A stretch of DNA of 64,000 nt from Robertmurraya andreesenii (GTDB taxonomy: Bacteria > Bacillota > Bacilli > Bacillales > Cytobacillaceae): the NCBI RefSeq assembly GCF_030813005.1, contig NZ_JAUSTU010000002.1, positions 186,001-250,000 on the forward strand. The letters run 5' to 3'. The notes below the pieces were generated by a model that had not been told where the DNA came from, made no database searches, and was given only the letters and a program-made list of their open reading frames with translations. The position numbers and the translations under genes are program-made. This document shows positions 40,917-49,213 of this stretch, piece by piece. Numbering within the stretch: position 1 is the first letter of the stretch; every line of letters begins with the position of its first letter.

Positions 40917-40987
40917 CGGTTGGCATACCTTCTCTTCACTGTTGCTCTAAAACCCAAGAGCAAAGGCTTGTTCAGGCATACCAACCG
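40917..40987 (+). repeat. CGGTTGGCATACC palindromic repeat, copy 4
   Basis: CGGTTGGCATACCTTCTC and GGCTTGTTCAGGCATACCAACCG, with inner TTGCTCT/AGAGCAA. The best-preserved copy of the family. Between spoIIR and prmC. Confidence 0.75.
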
Positions 40988-40999
40988 GCCATTTTAAAC

Positions 41000-41028
41000 A
41001 AAAAAGCCTCCCGCAAACACGAGAGGCT
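41000..41028 (-). terminator. Terminator of prfA-prmC
   Basis: AGCCTCTCG and CGGGAGGCT around TGTTTG, then TTTTTTG on the minus strand; overlaps the prmC stop. Confidence 0.85.
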
Positions 41029-41881
41029 AACCAAGTTCTGCAAAAACCATCCGGTCCTTGCCATTGATATCATATATGACCTCGACATATGCCTCGGAAA
41101 AGGTTTTTTTCAAAAGCTGGGACACTGCCACGCTCTGTCCAGCACCGATCTCAAAGCCAATCAATGCCTTGTCCTTCACCACTAGAGGCAGCTGTTCCAT
41201 CAAGCGACGATAAATCGCAAGTCCATCCTCCCCTGCAAAAAGGGCACGGTGTGGCTCGTGTTCGGTGACAACAACAGACATGCTTTCCTTATCACTAATA
41301 GGGATATAAGGTGGATTGGAAAGGATAACATCAAATTTTTCACGGCCGATGAAGGGTTCTAGCAAATCTCCTTCAACAAAACGAAGTTCAGCCTGAAGAT
41401 TTTCTGCATTTTTCTCCGCAACCTGTAAGGATTCCTTCGCAATATCGGTAGCGGTGACCTGGATGGCAGGTCTTTCAAGCTTCATTGTAATCGCAATGGC
41501 TCCACTGCCTGTACCAATATCAACGAGCTTTAGGTCTTGTCCTCCAAAGCGCTTATCCATTCGCTGCAGCGAATTAAAAATAAGCTCCTCCGTTTCTGGC
41601 CTTGGAATGAGAACCTCCCTATTGACATGAAATCTTCGTCCATAAAACTCCTCATAGCCCATAATATACTGAATGGGCTCACCTTCTCCATGCAGATGAA
41701 CAGCCCTTTCAAATTGCTTCAAAGCTTCCTTAGGGATTTCGTCATGAAAGCTAGCGAATAAAGTAGAGCGACTCATCTTTAAATAATGACGTAACAAAAT
41801 TTCGCCCGCATTCTCGTCTCGACCCTTTTCCTTCAAAAAAGAAGAAGCCCATCTCAGGGCCTCATATACCTTTTTATACAT
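41027..41881 (-). CDS. prmC: Peptide chain release factor N5-glutamine methyltransferase
   Basis: SAM-dependent enzyme of 284 residues that methylates the Gln of the GGQ motif in release factors RF1 and RF2. The SAM loop is LVDIGTGSGAIAITM (about residues 115-129), and the substrate-amide motif is ILSNPPYIP (NPPY, about 183-191); the N-terminal helical domain contacts the release factor. I chose the ATG at 41881 with GGAAAG eight bases before it; a GTG at 41890 would add three residues. Overlaps prfA, its substrate gene, by eight bases. Confidence 0.95.
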   Translation of the reverse strand: MYKKVYEALRWASSFLKEKGRDENAGEILLRHYLKMSRSTLFASFHDEIPKEALKQFERAVHLHGEGEPIQYIMGYEEFYGRRFHVNREVLIPRPETEELIFNSLQRMDKRFGGQDLKLVDIGTGSGAIAITMKLERPAIQVTATDIAKESLQVAEKNAENLQAELRFVEGDLLEPFIGREKFDVILSNPPYIPISDKESMSVVVTEHEPHRALFAGEDGLAIYRRLMEQLPLVVKDKALIGFEIGAGQSVAVSQLLKKTFSEAYVEVIYDINGKDRMVFAELG

Positions 41882-42947
41882 CTGAAGCACTTTCCAGCTT
41901 GGCAGATTGATCTTCTAAAATTAGTGCATCAATTATTTCGTCTAATTTCCCTTGAAGGATTTGGTCCAGCTTTTGAATCGTTAAGCCAATGCGATGATCC
42001 GTCACACGATTTTGCGGGAAGTTATACGTGCGGATCCGCTCTGAACGATCTCCTGTTCCAACCGCTGATTTCCGATTTTGATCATATTCGGCTTGCGCTT
42101 CCTGTTGGAATTTATCGTATACACGTGCGCGCAATACCTTCATTGCCTTGTCTCTATTTTTGTGCTGGGATTTTTCATCCTGACATGTAACAACAATGCC
42201 TGTAGGAATATGGGTTAACCGTACAGCCGACATCGTTGTGTTAACGCTTTGCCCACCTGCACCAGAAGAAGCATACGTATCAAAACGAATATCTTTATCA
42301 TGAATTTCCACTTCAACCTCTTCTGCTTCTGGTAAAACGACAACCGTTGCCGTAGACGTATGAATACGGCCGCCAGATTCTGTTTCTGGTACACGTTGAA
42401 CACGATGGGCCCCACTCTCAAATTTCAGTTTTGAGAATGCACCCGTACCGTTGATCATAAATATAATCTCTTTAAAACCACCTACACCTGTCGTATTAGA
42501 CTCAATGACCTCAATTTTCCAGCCCTTTGACTCAGCAAAACGGCTGTACATCCGGTACAAATCACCAGCAAATAGAGCAGCCTCATCTCCACCAGCAGCA
42601 CCACGGATCTCCATGATTACGTTCTTCTCATCGTTCGGATCCTTAGGAATAAGAAGAATTTTTAAGCGAGCTTCAAGCTCCTCGACTTTTTCCTCGAGCT
42701 CATCGATTTCTTCTTTCACCATTTCACGCATGTCAGCATCGAGCTTTTCTTCAAGCATTGCTTTCGCATCCTGGTACTGTGTGCGAACTTCTTTATATTG
42801 ACGGTACGCATCGACCGTTTCTTGTATATCGGATTGTTCCTTCGAATATTCACGTAGCTTTTTTGGATCATTGACTACTTCTGGATCACTCAAAAGCTCA
42901 TTTAATTTTTCATAGCGATCTTCCACCGCTTGCAATCGATCAAACAC
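41874..42947 (-). CDS. prfA: Peptide chain release factor 1
   Basis: Translation termination factor of 357 residues reading UAA and UAG. The catalytic motif GAGGQSVNTTMSAVRLTH (GGQ near residue 230) and the RF1-type stop-codon segment before it are present; an acidic coiled-coil region is at about 60-105. Start codon GTG at 42947 with GAGGTG upstream. A strong sigma-A promoter lies about 85 bases upstream, so prfA and prmC form their own unit. Confidence 0.97.
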   Translation of the reverse strand: MFDRLQAVEDRYEKLNELLSDPEVVNDPKKLREYSKEQSDIQETVDAYRQYKEVRTQYQDAKAMLEEKLDADMREMVKEEIDELEEKVEELEARLKILLIPKDPNDEKNVIMEIRGAAGGDEAALFAGDLYRMYSRFAESKGWKIEVIESNTTGVGGFKEIIFMINGTGAFSKLKFESGAHRVQRVPETESGGRIHTSTATVVVLPEAEEVEVEIHDKDIRFDTYASSGAGGQSVNTTMSAVRLTHIPTGIVVTCQDEKSQHKNRDKAMKVLRARVYDKFQQEAQAEYDQNRKSAVGTGDRSERIRTYNFPQNRVTDHRIGLTIQKLDQILQGKLDEIIDALILEDQSAKLESASDV

Positions 42948-43024
42948 AATTATTCACCTCAGGTTATTGATCCCTTAATCTCAGGGTTTCCGTACAAAAA
43001 TATATCGATACCTATAACAGTCTA

Positions 43025-43053
43025 ATTATAGTATAGGTGAAAAGCATCGTCAA
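43025..43053 (-). promoter_or_regulatory. Sigma-A promoter of prfA-prmC
   Basis: TTGACG (43048-43053), 17 bases, TATAAT (43025-43030) on the minus strand; start point near 43018. Confidence 0.8.
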
Positions 43054-43114
43054 AACCCAAAATGAAATCTTATCTAATAAGTCACTGTTATATCTGGTTG
43101 TTGATTTACACACC

Positions 43115-43182
43115 GCCTTATACGTGTACGTTCGCTAAGTTATTCGTACCGAATAAAACCCGCTCACGCACACGTATAAGGC
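43115..43182 (+). repeat. Covarying palindrome family, copy 2
   Basis: Outer arms GCCTTATACGTGTACG and CACACGTATAAGGC; inner stem TTATTCGTACCGAATAA. 68 bp, between prfA and tdk. See also 45851, 51427, 54118 and 58702. Confidence 0.8.
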
Positions 43183-43202
43183 TAAAAATTAACATAGTCT
43201 TT

Positions 43203-43236
43203 AATAAAAAGAAAACCTACTTTGCAAAAAGTAGGT
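43203..43236 (-). terminator. Terminator of tdk
   Basis: ACCTACT and AGTAGGT around an eight-base loop with T-rich sequence after it on the minus strand. Confidence 0.75.
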
Positions 43237-43237
43237 G

Positions 43238-43858
43238 CTATGAATTAAATTGGGTTGTTGTTTGTGGTTCCAGGACGTTCGGGGATTTCGGTACTTCATG
43301 ATGATGGCGGCAACGGGCCTCATAGGCTTCAGAAGCGCCAACGAGAATAATTGGATCATCATAGGATGCAGGACGACCGTCGATGAGCCTTTGTGTCCGA
43401 CTGGCAGGTGAACCGCATACCGTGCAAACCGCTTGAAGCTTTGTAATATTTTCTGCGATCGCCATGACCGCTGGCATTTGTCCAAAGGGCTCCCCACGGA
43501 AATCCTGGTCAAGTCCAGCGGCGATGACTCGATGTCCACTATTGGCTAGATGTTGAATCACCTTCAATATTTCCGCATCGAAAAACTGAACCTCGTCAAT
43601 GGCAATGACATCCTCATCGCCATCAATATATTTAAAAATATCAGTTGATTTTTTAATTGGTCTGGCATGATACGATGTACCATTGTGAGAGACAACAGCT
43701 TCATCGCTATAGCGATTATCTATTTCTGGTTTAAAAACGGCAATTTTTTGTTTGGCATACTGGGCTCTTCGAACTCGGCGTATCAATTCCTCTGATTTGC
43801 CAGAAAACATGCTGCCGCAAACAACTTCTACCCAGCCGTGATGATTTACAACATACAT
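43238..43858 (-). CDS. tdk: Thymidine kinase
   Basis: Type II thymidine kinase of 206 residues that phosphorylates thymidine for salvage. The P-loop is VVCGSMFSGKSEELIRRVRRA (about residues 12-32), VIAIDEVQFFD (about 85-95) is Walker B with the catalytic Glu, and the structural zinc site uses VCTVCGSPASRTQRL (about 146-160) and CRHHH near the C-terminus. The ATG at 43858 follows AAGGAGAG; a TTG one codon upstream is also possible. The order rpmE-tdk-prfA matches other bacilli. Confidence 0.96.
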   Translation of the reverse strand: MYVVNHHGWVEVVCGSMFSGKSEELIRRVRRAQYAKQKIAVFKPEIDNRYSDEAVVSHNGTSYHARPIKKSTDIFKYIDGDEDVIAIDEVQFFDAEILKVIQHLANSGHRVIAAGLDQDFRGEPFGQMPAVMAIAENITKLQAVCTVCGSPASRTQRLIDGRPASYDDPIILVGASEAYEARCRHHHEVPKSPNVLEPQTTTQFNS

Positions 43859-43910
43859 CAACAGGTCTCTCCTTCCAAAATCAATCCTAATCTATGTAAA
43901 TTATAGAAAT

Positions 43911-43941
43911 AAAAAACAGGCAAAAAAGCTTCTGCCTGTTT
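43911..43941 (-). terminator. Terminator of rpmE
   Basis: AAAACAGGCA and TGCCTGTTTT stem with a nine-base loop and T-run on the minus strand, 14 bases after rpmE. Confidence 0.85.
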
Positions 43942-43954
43942 TATTGTCTGTTTT

Positions 43955-44161
43955 TTATTGTTGCTTAAGGCCGTATTTTTTGTTGAAGCGGTCAACACGT
44001 CCACCAGCTTCAGCGAATTTTTGACGACCAGTATAGAATGGATGACATTCAGAGCAAGTTTCAACGCGGATTTCCTTTTTTACAGAACCTGATTCAAATT
44101 GGTTACCGCAAGCACATGTCACCATTGCTTTGTTATAATTTGGATGAATTCCAGCTTTCAT
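43955..44161 (-). CDS. rpmE: 50S ribosomal protein L31 (zinc-binding type)
   Basis: Ribosomal large-subunit protein of 68 residues. The zinc motif CACGN (about residues 16-20) plus CSECHPFYTG (about 36-45) shows the zinc-containing C+ form; zinc-starved bacilli replace it with a cysteine-less paralogue, not seen in this window. AAAGGAGC lies before the ATG. Preceded by a strong promoter and a leader of about 95 bases with a hairpin, and followed by its own terminator, so it is a single-gene transcript. Confidence 0.97.
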   Translation of the reverse strand: MKAGIHPNYNKAMVTCACGNQFESGSVKKEIRVETCSECHPFYTGRQKFAEAGGRVDRFNKKYGLKQQ

Positions 44162-44195
44162 TCCTATTCAGCTCCTTTTTTGCCCTGAATCTTTC

Positions 44196-44220
44196 GAAAC
44201 AGAGTTATCTTTACAGCATA
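44196..44220 (-). promoter_or_regulatory. Leader hairpin upstream of rpmE (candidate L31 autoregulatory leader)
   Basis: The leader of about 95 bases contains CAGCAT and ATGCTG pairing around a ten-base loop, some 50 bases before the ATG. Ribosomal protein leaders upstream of L31 are known in Firmicutes; whether this is one needs a covariance search. Coordinates of the hairpin are approximate. Confidence 0.35.
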
Positions 44221-44261
44221 GTATTGGCCATGCTGCTTAAAATCATAAACGCACAAAAACT

Positions 44262-44290
44262 ATTATAACAGCGTGAATTTCGTTTTGCAA
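44262..44290 (-). promoter_or_regulatory. Sigma-A promoter of rpmE
   Basis: TTGCAA (44285-44290), 17-base spacer ending TGT, and TATAAT (44262-44267) on the minus strand: perfect, TG-extended -10. Confidence 0.75.
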
Positions 44291-44311
44291 TATGGGAATT
44301 TTTATCGAAAA

Positions 44312-45577
44312 CTACGATCTCTTTGCCTTCATCTCTTCATCTAGCTTAGCAAAGAACTCCTCATTCGATTTTGTTTGTTTAAGCTTACGAATAAATTTCT
44401 CCGCAAAATCAGGTGAATCTGTCATGGATTTGCGAATCGCCCAGAGCTTATCAAGATGCTCCTTCGGAACAAGCAGCTCTTCTTTGCGTGTACCTGAGCG
44501 ACGAATGTCAATCGCAGGGAAGATTCTTCTTTCAGCAAGAGAACGGTCAAGATGCAGCTCTAGGTTCCCTGTCCCTTTAAATTCCTCATAGATGACATCA
44601 TCCATGCGAGAACCTGTATCGACAAGTGCTGTCGCTAGGATCGTCAAGCTTCCACCTTCCTCGATATTCCGGGCCGCTCCAAAGAAGCGCTTCGGTCTGT
44701 GGAAGGCAGCTGGATCAATCCCTCCGGAAAGAGTACGGCCGCTTGGCGGAATCACAAGGTTATAAGCACGAGCAAGTCTTGTAATACTATCCATTAGGAT
44801 GATGACATCGCGCTTATGCTCAACAAGTCTCATCGCGCGATCCAGCACAAGCTCAGCCACTTTAATATGGTTTTCTGGAACCTCATCAAACGTGGAGCTG
44901 ACCACATCTCCCGCAACTGAACGCTCGATATCCGTTACTTCCTCAGGACGTTCATCGATTAGAAGAACAATTAGCTCTGCTTCTGGATGGTTGGTGGTAA
45001 TGCTGTTGGCAATTTGCTTTAACAGGACGGTCTTCCCTGCTTTGGGCGGCGCCACAATTAGACCACGCTGACCAAAGCCAACGGGAGCAATTAAGTCCAT
45101 AATTCTTGTAGACATATGATTTGGAGTCGTTTCAAGCTTCATTTGTCTGTCAGGATATAGAGGAGTTAACGCTGGGAAGTGGACACGTTCCTTTGCTGAT
45201 TCGGGGTCATCTCCGTTAACGGCTTCCACATGAAGCAAACCAAAATAGCGTTCGTTCTCTTTTGGCGGGCGCACCTTACCAGAAACCTTATCACCATTTC
45301 TCAAATCGAATCTTCTAATTTGTGAAGCGGAAATGTAAATATCCTCAGAGCTCGGGGAGTAATTAATCGGTCGTAGGAAGCCAAAGCCTTCGGATTGAAT
45401 AATTTCGAGTACTCCTTCCATAAAGAAATACCCTTCCTGTTCCGCACGTGCTTTTAAAATAGCAAAAATTAATTCTTTTTTCGTTAATTTACTATAATAT
45501 GAAACTCGGTACGTCTTTGCAAGTTCATATAGTTCCTTTAATTTCAAATTCTCTAAACTTGAGATTGTCAGTTCCAT
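44312..45577 (-). CDS. rho: Transcription termination factor Rho
   Basis: Hexameric RNA-dependent ATPase of 421 residues that ends transcription. The N-terminal helix domain (LENLKLKELYELAKTYRV) and cold-shock-like RNA site (EGFGFLRPINYSPSSEDIYISASQIRRF, about residues 60-90) are followed by Walker A VAPPKAGKTVLLKQIA (about 175-190), LIDERPEEVTD and Walker B VIILMDSITRLARAYN. I chose the ATG at 45577 with GAGTGGTG upstream; the frame is open to 45622. Upstream lies a long leader with a promoter at 45732-45761. Confidence 0.97.
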   Translation of the reverse strand: MELTISSLENLKLKELYELAKTYRVSYYSKLTKKELIFAILKARAEQEGYFFMEGVLEIIQSEGFGFLRPINYSPSSEDIYISASQIRRFDLRNGDKVSGKVRPPKENERYFGLLHVEAVNGDDPESAKERVHFPALTPLYPDRQMKLETTPNHMSTRIMDLIAPVGFGQRGLIVAPPKAGKTVLLKQIANSITTNHPEAELIVLLIDERPEEVTDIERSVAGDVVSSTFDEVPENHIKVAELVLDRAMRLVEHKRDVIILMDSITRLARAYNLVIPPSGRTLSGGIDPAAFHRPKRFFGAARNIEEGGSLTILATALVDTGSRMDDVIYEEFKGTGNLELHLDRSLAERRIFPAIDIRRSGTRKEELLVPKEHLDKLWAIRKSMTDSPDFAEKFIRKLKQTKSNEEFFAKLDEEMKAKRS

Positions 45578-45731
45578 TTTTACACCACTCTTTAAATTTT
45601 TGTAAAGATATACTATTTTCAACTATGTGAACGCTCTTTTCCTCTACGGAAAATAGGGAAGAATACTTTTTGAGGCTAACTGAAGTATGGGAAGAAAAAT
45701 TGAATTGTGATTATGATAAAAAACAATCTCT

Positions 45732-45761
45732 ATTGTACCCTTTTTCCCAAATATTAATCAA
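45732..45761 (-). promoter_or_regulatory. Candidate sigma-A promoter of rho
   Basis: TTGATT (45756-45761), 18-base spacer and TACAAT (45732-45737) on the minus strand; leader about 150 bases. Confidence 0.55.
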
Positions 45762-45850
45762 GGCTCTTTTCAATAAGTTTTTTGGATTTAAAATAGGAGG
45801 GGTGTAAGAGGGGCCTAACCCTAGTATATTAAATAGTTGATTTATGTACC

Positions 45851-45918
45851 GCCTTATACGTGTACATTCACTAAGTTATTCGTACCGAATAAAACCCGTT
45901 CACGTACACATATAAGGC
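45851..45918 (+). repeat. Covarying palindrome family, copy 3
   Basis: GCCTTATACGTGTACATTCA and TGTACGTGAACG-type arms, right end ACACATATAAGGC; inner TTATTCGTACCGAATAA. 68 bp, between rho and glpX. Confidence 0.8.
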
Positions 45919-45961
45919 TAAGAATCAACACTATACTAACTTAGGCTCCTTTTTTCTCTAT

Positions 45962-46927
45962 CTAATCTTTAATCACTAAATGAGGTTTCTTTTTTAAGCT
46001 GTGGCGCCCTTCTACAAATCGAACCGTTCCCGATTTCGCTCGCATAACTAAGGAATGGGTGGATCCGTATGAGCCCTTAAATTGGACTCCTCTTAATAAT
46101 TCGCCGTCTGTCACACCCGTTGCCGCAAAAATAGCGTCGTCCCCTTTAACCAAGTCCTCCATGAGCAGCACTTTGTTCACATCAAGGCCCATTTTTATGC
46201 AGCGTTCGATTTCCTCATCATTTTGAGGAAGAAGCTTCCCTTGAATTTCCCCGCCAAGACATTTTAATGCGACAGCAGATAGAACTCCTTCTGGAGCCCC
46301 GCCCGAGCCAAATAAAATATCCACTCCGGTGTGATCAAAGGCCGTGTTAATGGCACCTGCTACATCACCATCATTGATAAGCTTGATGCGAGCGCCTGCT
46401 TCACGAAGCTCAGCGATAATCTCCTCATGCCGTGGTCGGTTTAAAACAGTCGCTACCACATCTTCAATGTCCTTATTCTTCGCTTTGGCCACTGCTTTTA
46501 AATTGTCTGTTACCGATGCATTAATATCAATTTGCCCTACCGCTTCTGGACCTACGGCAATTTTGTACATATACATATCCGGGGCATGAAGAAGATTCCC
46601 ATGATCCGCTACCGCAATAACCGCAAGCGCATTCCAGCCACCTGAAGCAACAATATTGGTTCCTTCTAGCGGATCAACGGCCACATCCACCCTTGGTCCA
46701 TAGCCTGTACCAAGCTTCTCCCCAATATAAAGCATCGGAGCCTCGTCCATTTCTCCTTCCCCGATGACAACCGTTCCTTTCATTGGAACAGTGTCAAATA
46801 CATTCCTCATTGCTGATGTAGCAGCATCATCTGCTTCATCCTTTTTTCCTCTCCCCATCCATCGTGCGGAAGCTAATGCGGCCCCTTCGGTTACGCGAAC
46901 TAGCTCCATCGTTAAACTTCTTTCCAT
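45962..46927 (-). CDS. glpX: Fructose-1,6-bisphosphatase, class II (GlpX)
   Basis: Gluconeogenic phosphatase of 321 residues, Mn-dependent and lithium-sensitive by family. Metal and phosphate motifs are GEGEMDEAPMLYIGE (about residues 57-71), VDVAVDPLEGTNIVASG (about 81-97) and LFGSGGAPEGVLSAVALK (about 187-204). The length equals that of B. subtilis GlpX. GGGGAGG precedes the ATG. Between rho and murA copy 2, the B. subtilis order. With fbaA and transaldolase nearby it belongs to a central carbon cluster. Confidence 0.96.
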   Translation of the reverse strand: MERSLTMELVRVTEGAALASARWMGRGKKDEADDAATSAMRNVFDTVPMKGTVVIGEGEMDEAPMLYIGEKLGTGYGPRVDVAVDPLEGTNIVASGGWNALAVIAVADHGNLLHAPDMYMYKIAVGPEAVGQIDINASVTDNLKAVAKAKNKDIEDVVATVLNRPRHEEIIAELREAGARIKLINDGDVAGAINTAFDHTGVDILFGSGGAPEGVLSAVALKCLGGEIQGKLLPQNDEEIERCIKMGLDVNKVLLMEDLVKGDDAIFAATGVTDGELLRGVQFKGSYGSTHSLVMRAKSGTVRFVEGRHSLKKKPHLVIKD

Positions 46928-46951
46928 CGGTGTTCCTCCCCAAAAACTATG

Positions 46952-48238
46952 TTAGGCTTGTTTCAACTGCTCCATCTCTTCTTGTGTGAGAGCCTCTCTC
47001 CAAATGGTAGCGCCCAGTCCCTCTAATTTCTCCACTAGGTGACTATAGCCTCTATCAATATGCTCAACGCCGGTTACTTCTGTTATGCCCTCTGCCATTA
47101 ATCCTGCAATGACTAATGCCGCTCCTGCGCGTAAATCACTTGCCTTCACTTTGGCTCCTTGAAGCTGAACAGGCCCGCTAATAATCGCGGAGCGCCCTTC
47201 TACCTTAATATTGGCGTTCATTCTTCGTAATTCATCAATATGCTTGAAGCGAGCACTGTAGATCGTATCCGTCACAACACTTGTCCCATCTGACTTCGTT
47301 AGAAGGGATGTAAAAGGCTGTTGCAAATCGGTTGGAAATCCAGGATAAACGAGGGTCTTAATATCTACTGCTTTAAGGGCAGCCGACTTCCCAACAAAAA
47401 TTTGATCATCCTGCGCTTCAATCGGAACTCCCATTTCTCGAAGCTTGGCTATTAGCGATTCCATATGCTGAGGAATCACGTTATCTATAAGAATGCCTTC
47501 TCCAATAGCAGCACCTAGGATTAGGAATGTCCCAGCTTCAATCCGGTCCGGTATGATCGTATGTTTGCATCCATGAAGTTCGTCCACACCTTCTATCCGG
47601 ATCACATCGGTTCCGGCCCCTTTTATTTTAGCACCCATATTCGTTAAAAGGGTAGCTACATCAATAATTTCCGGCTCTTTTGCGGCATTTTCAATAATCG
47701 TTTTCCCTTTTGCACGAACAGCTGCTAGCATAATATTAATCGTTGCGCCAACACTAACAACATCGAGATAAATTCTTGCACCGACAAGCTCGTCCGCTCT
47801 TAAATAAATCGCTCCCTGCTCATTTGTCACCTTTGCCCCAAGCGCCTCAAAACCCTTAATATGTTGATCAATCGGTCTTGGGCCTAAGTGGCAGCCGCCT
47901 GGCAGCCCAATTACTGCCTTCTTAAATCTACCAAGCATAGCCCCCATTAAATAATAGGAGGCACGCAGCTTTTTGACCTTTCCGTTCGGCAATGGCATGG
48001 ATATCATTGAGGAGGGATCAACAGTCATTTCACCATTTGAAAATTGGACTGCCCCTCCAAGTTCCTCAAGCAACCCTTTTAATAACTCAACATCAGAAAT
48101 TTCTGGCAAACCTTCAATCGTGACGGGTGAGTCAGCCAAAATAGTTGCTGGAATCAGTGCGACTGCACTATTTTTGGCCCCACTTATCCGCACAGTTCCC
48201 TTTAAAGGGTAGCCGCCTGCGATTTTAAGCTTTTCCAT
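46952..48238 (-). CDS. murAB: UDP-N-acetylglucosamine 1-carboxyvinyltransferase, copy 2 (MurAB/MurZ)
   Basis: Second MurA paralogue, 428 residues, making UDP-GlcNAc-enolpyruvate for peptidoglycan. The catalytic Cys is in LPGGCHLGPRPIDQH (about residue 118), and GAKNSAVALIPA (about residues 19-30) is the conserved start block. The position beside tal and fbaA is that of B. subtilis murAB (murZ), the non-essential copy. I chose the ATG at 48238 (MEKLKIAGGYPLKG) with AAGGGAG before it; the open frame runs to 48307. 25 bases upstream of glpX, so probably in one transcript. Confidence 0.95.
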   Translation of the reverse strand: MEKLKIAGGYPLKGTVRISGAKNSAVALIPATILADSPVTIEGLPEISDVELLKGLLEELGGAVQFSNGEMTVDPSSMISMPLPNGKVKKLRASYYLMGAMLGRFKKAVIGLPGGCHLGPRPIDQHIKGFEALGAKVTNEQGAIYLRADELVGARIYLDVVSVGATINIMLAAVRAKGKTIIENAAKEPEIIDVATLLTNMGAKIKGAGTDVIRIEGVDELHGCKHTIIPDRIEAGTFLILGAAIGEGILIDNVIPQHMESLIAKLREMGVPIEAQDDQIFVGKSAALKAVDIKTLVYPGFPTDLQQPFTSLLTKSDGTSVVTDTIYSARFKHIDELRRMNANIKVEGRSAIISGPVQLQGAKVKASDLRAGAALVIAGLMAEGITEVTGVEHIDRGYSHLVEKLEGLGATIWREALTQEEMEQLKQA

Positions 48239-48415
48239 CTCTGACTCCCTTCTTAACCTTGATGTCCAGTGAAAAATTATATTCCCAATAGAATTTATCC
48301 CATTCATAATAGAATTACGGCATAATATCCCTATTTATATAGTTTACACGAAAAACTATAATCCATGTATCATTATTAGGAAAAGTTCAAAATCAGCCTA
48401 AATACCTATATTTCC

Positions 48416-49060
48416 CTACCCGCGATTATTCCAATCTGCCAAGAATGCCTCAATTCCCTTGTCTGTTAATGGGTGATTAAATAACTGCATAAGCACCTTA
48501 TATGGAATCGTAGCAATATGAGCACCTCTTAAAGCTGCTTCGGTCACATGCTGGGGATGTCTAATGGATGCTGCAATAATTTCTGTTTCAATGCTGTGGA
48601 TAGTGAAGATATCTGAGATTTTGGAGATTAATTCTAGGCCATCATGTCCGATATCGTCTAATCTACCTAGAAATGGTGAGACAAAGGAGGCTCCTGCTCT
48701 TGCAGCAAGCAAAGCTTGGTTCGCATTAAAAATTAGGGTTACATTGGTTTTGATCCCTTCCTTGGAAAAAACAGAAACTGCCTTCAGACCCTCTGGAGTC
48801 ATCGGTACCTTGATCGTAATATTTGGAGCAATTTTGGCTAGTTCTCTTCCTTCACGCAGCATTCCCTCTGCATCAAGCGCAATGACCTCGGCGCTGACAG
48901 AACCCGGGACAAGTGCCGTAATTTCGCGTAAACGGTCTTCAAAAGTGACATTCTTCTCCTTCGCCACTAATGATGGATTGGTCGTAACCCCCGCAACCAC
49001 TCCTAAAGCATAAGCCTCTTTGATTTCGTCCATATTGGCTGTATCAATAAAAAATTTCAT
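48416..49060 (-). CDS. tal: Transaldolase (short, FSA/TalC type; YwjH)
   Basis: Class I aldolase-fold enzyme of 214 residues. The Schiff-base Lys is in NITIKVPMTPEGLKAV (about residue 84), and TTNPSLVAKE (about 26-35) and SPFLGRLDDIGHDG (about 125-138) are family signatures. This short family contains both true transaldolases and fructose-6-phosphate aldolases; the B. subtilis orthologue YwjH is annotated as transaldolase, so that is the better guess. AGGAGG upstream. Downstream of fbaA. Confidence 0.93.
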   Translation of the reverse strand: MKFFIDTANMDEIKEAYALGVVAGVTTNPSLVAKEKNVTFEDRLREITALVPGSVSAEVIALDAEGMLREGRELAKIAPNITIKVPMTPEGLKAVSVFSKEGIKTNVTLIFNANQALLAARAGASFVSPFLGRLDDIGHDGLELISKISDIFTIHSIETEIIAASIRHPQHVTEAALRGAHIATIPYKVLMQLFNHPLTDKGIEAFLADWNNRG

Positions 49061-49134
49061 TTCCCTTCATCCTCCTAAATTTTTTGTTCACAAGCAACTA
49101 TGTTTGAGAGAAAAGCCAAATTCATAAATGCACT

Positions 49135-49163
49135 GAAACCGCCTCTAATGGAAAGGCGGTTTC
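49135..49163. terminator. Hairpin between fbaA and tal
   Basis: GAAACCGCCT and AGGCGGTTTC form a ten-base stem around a nine-base loop. The T-run follows on the plus side only, so in the gene direction it may be a weak terminator or processing site. Confidence 0.5.
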
Positions 49164-49213
49164 GGTTTTAATGTATCGAGTCATTTGGGTTCAGAACCTC
49201 TTCTTACTTATTA

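Larger units (their letters stand above)
45578..45961. other. Intergenic region upstream of rho
   Basis: About 380 bases without a gene. It holds the candidate rho promoter (45732-45761), a rho leader of about 150 bases, and one palindromic repeat (45851-45918). I see no classical terminator for glpX. Confidence 0.5.
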
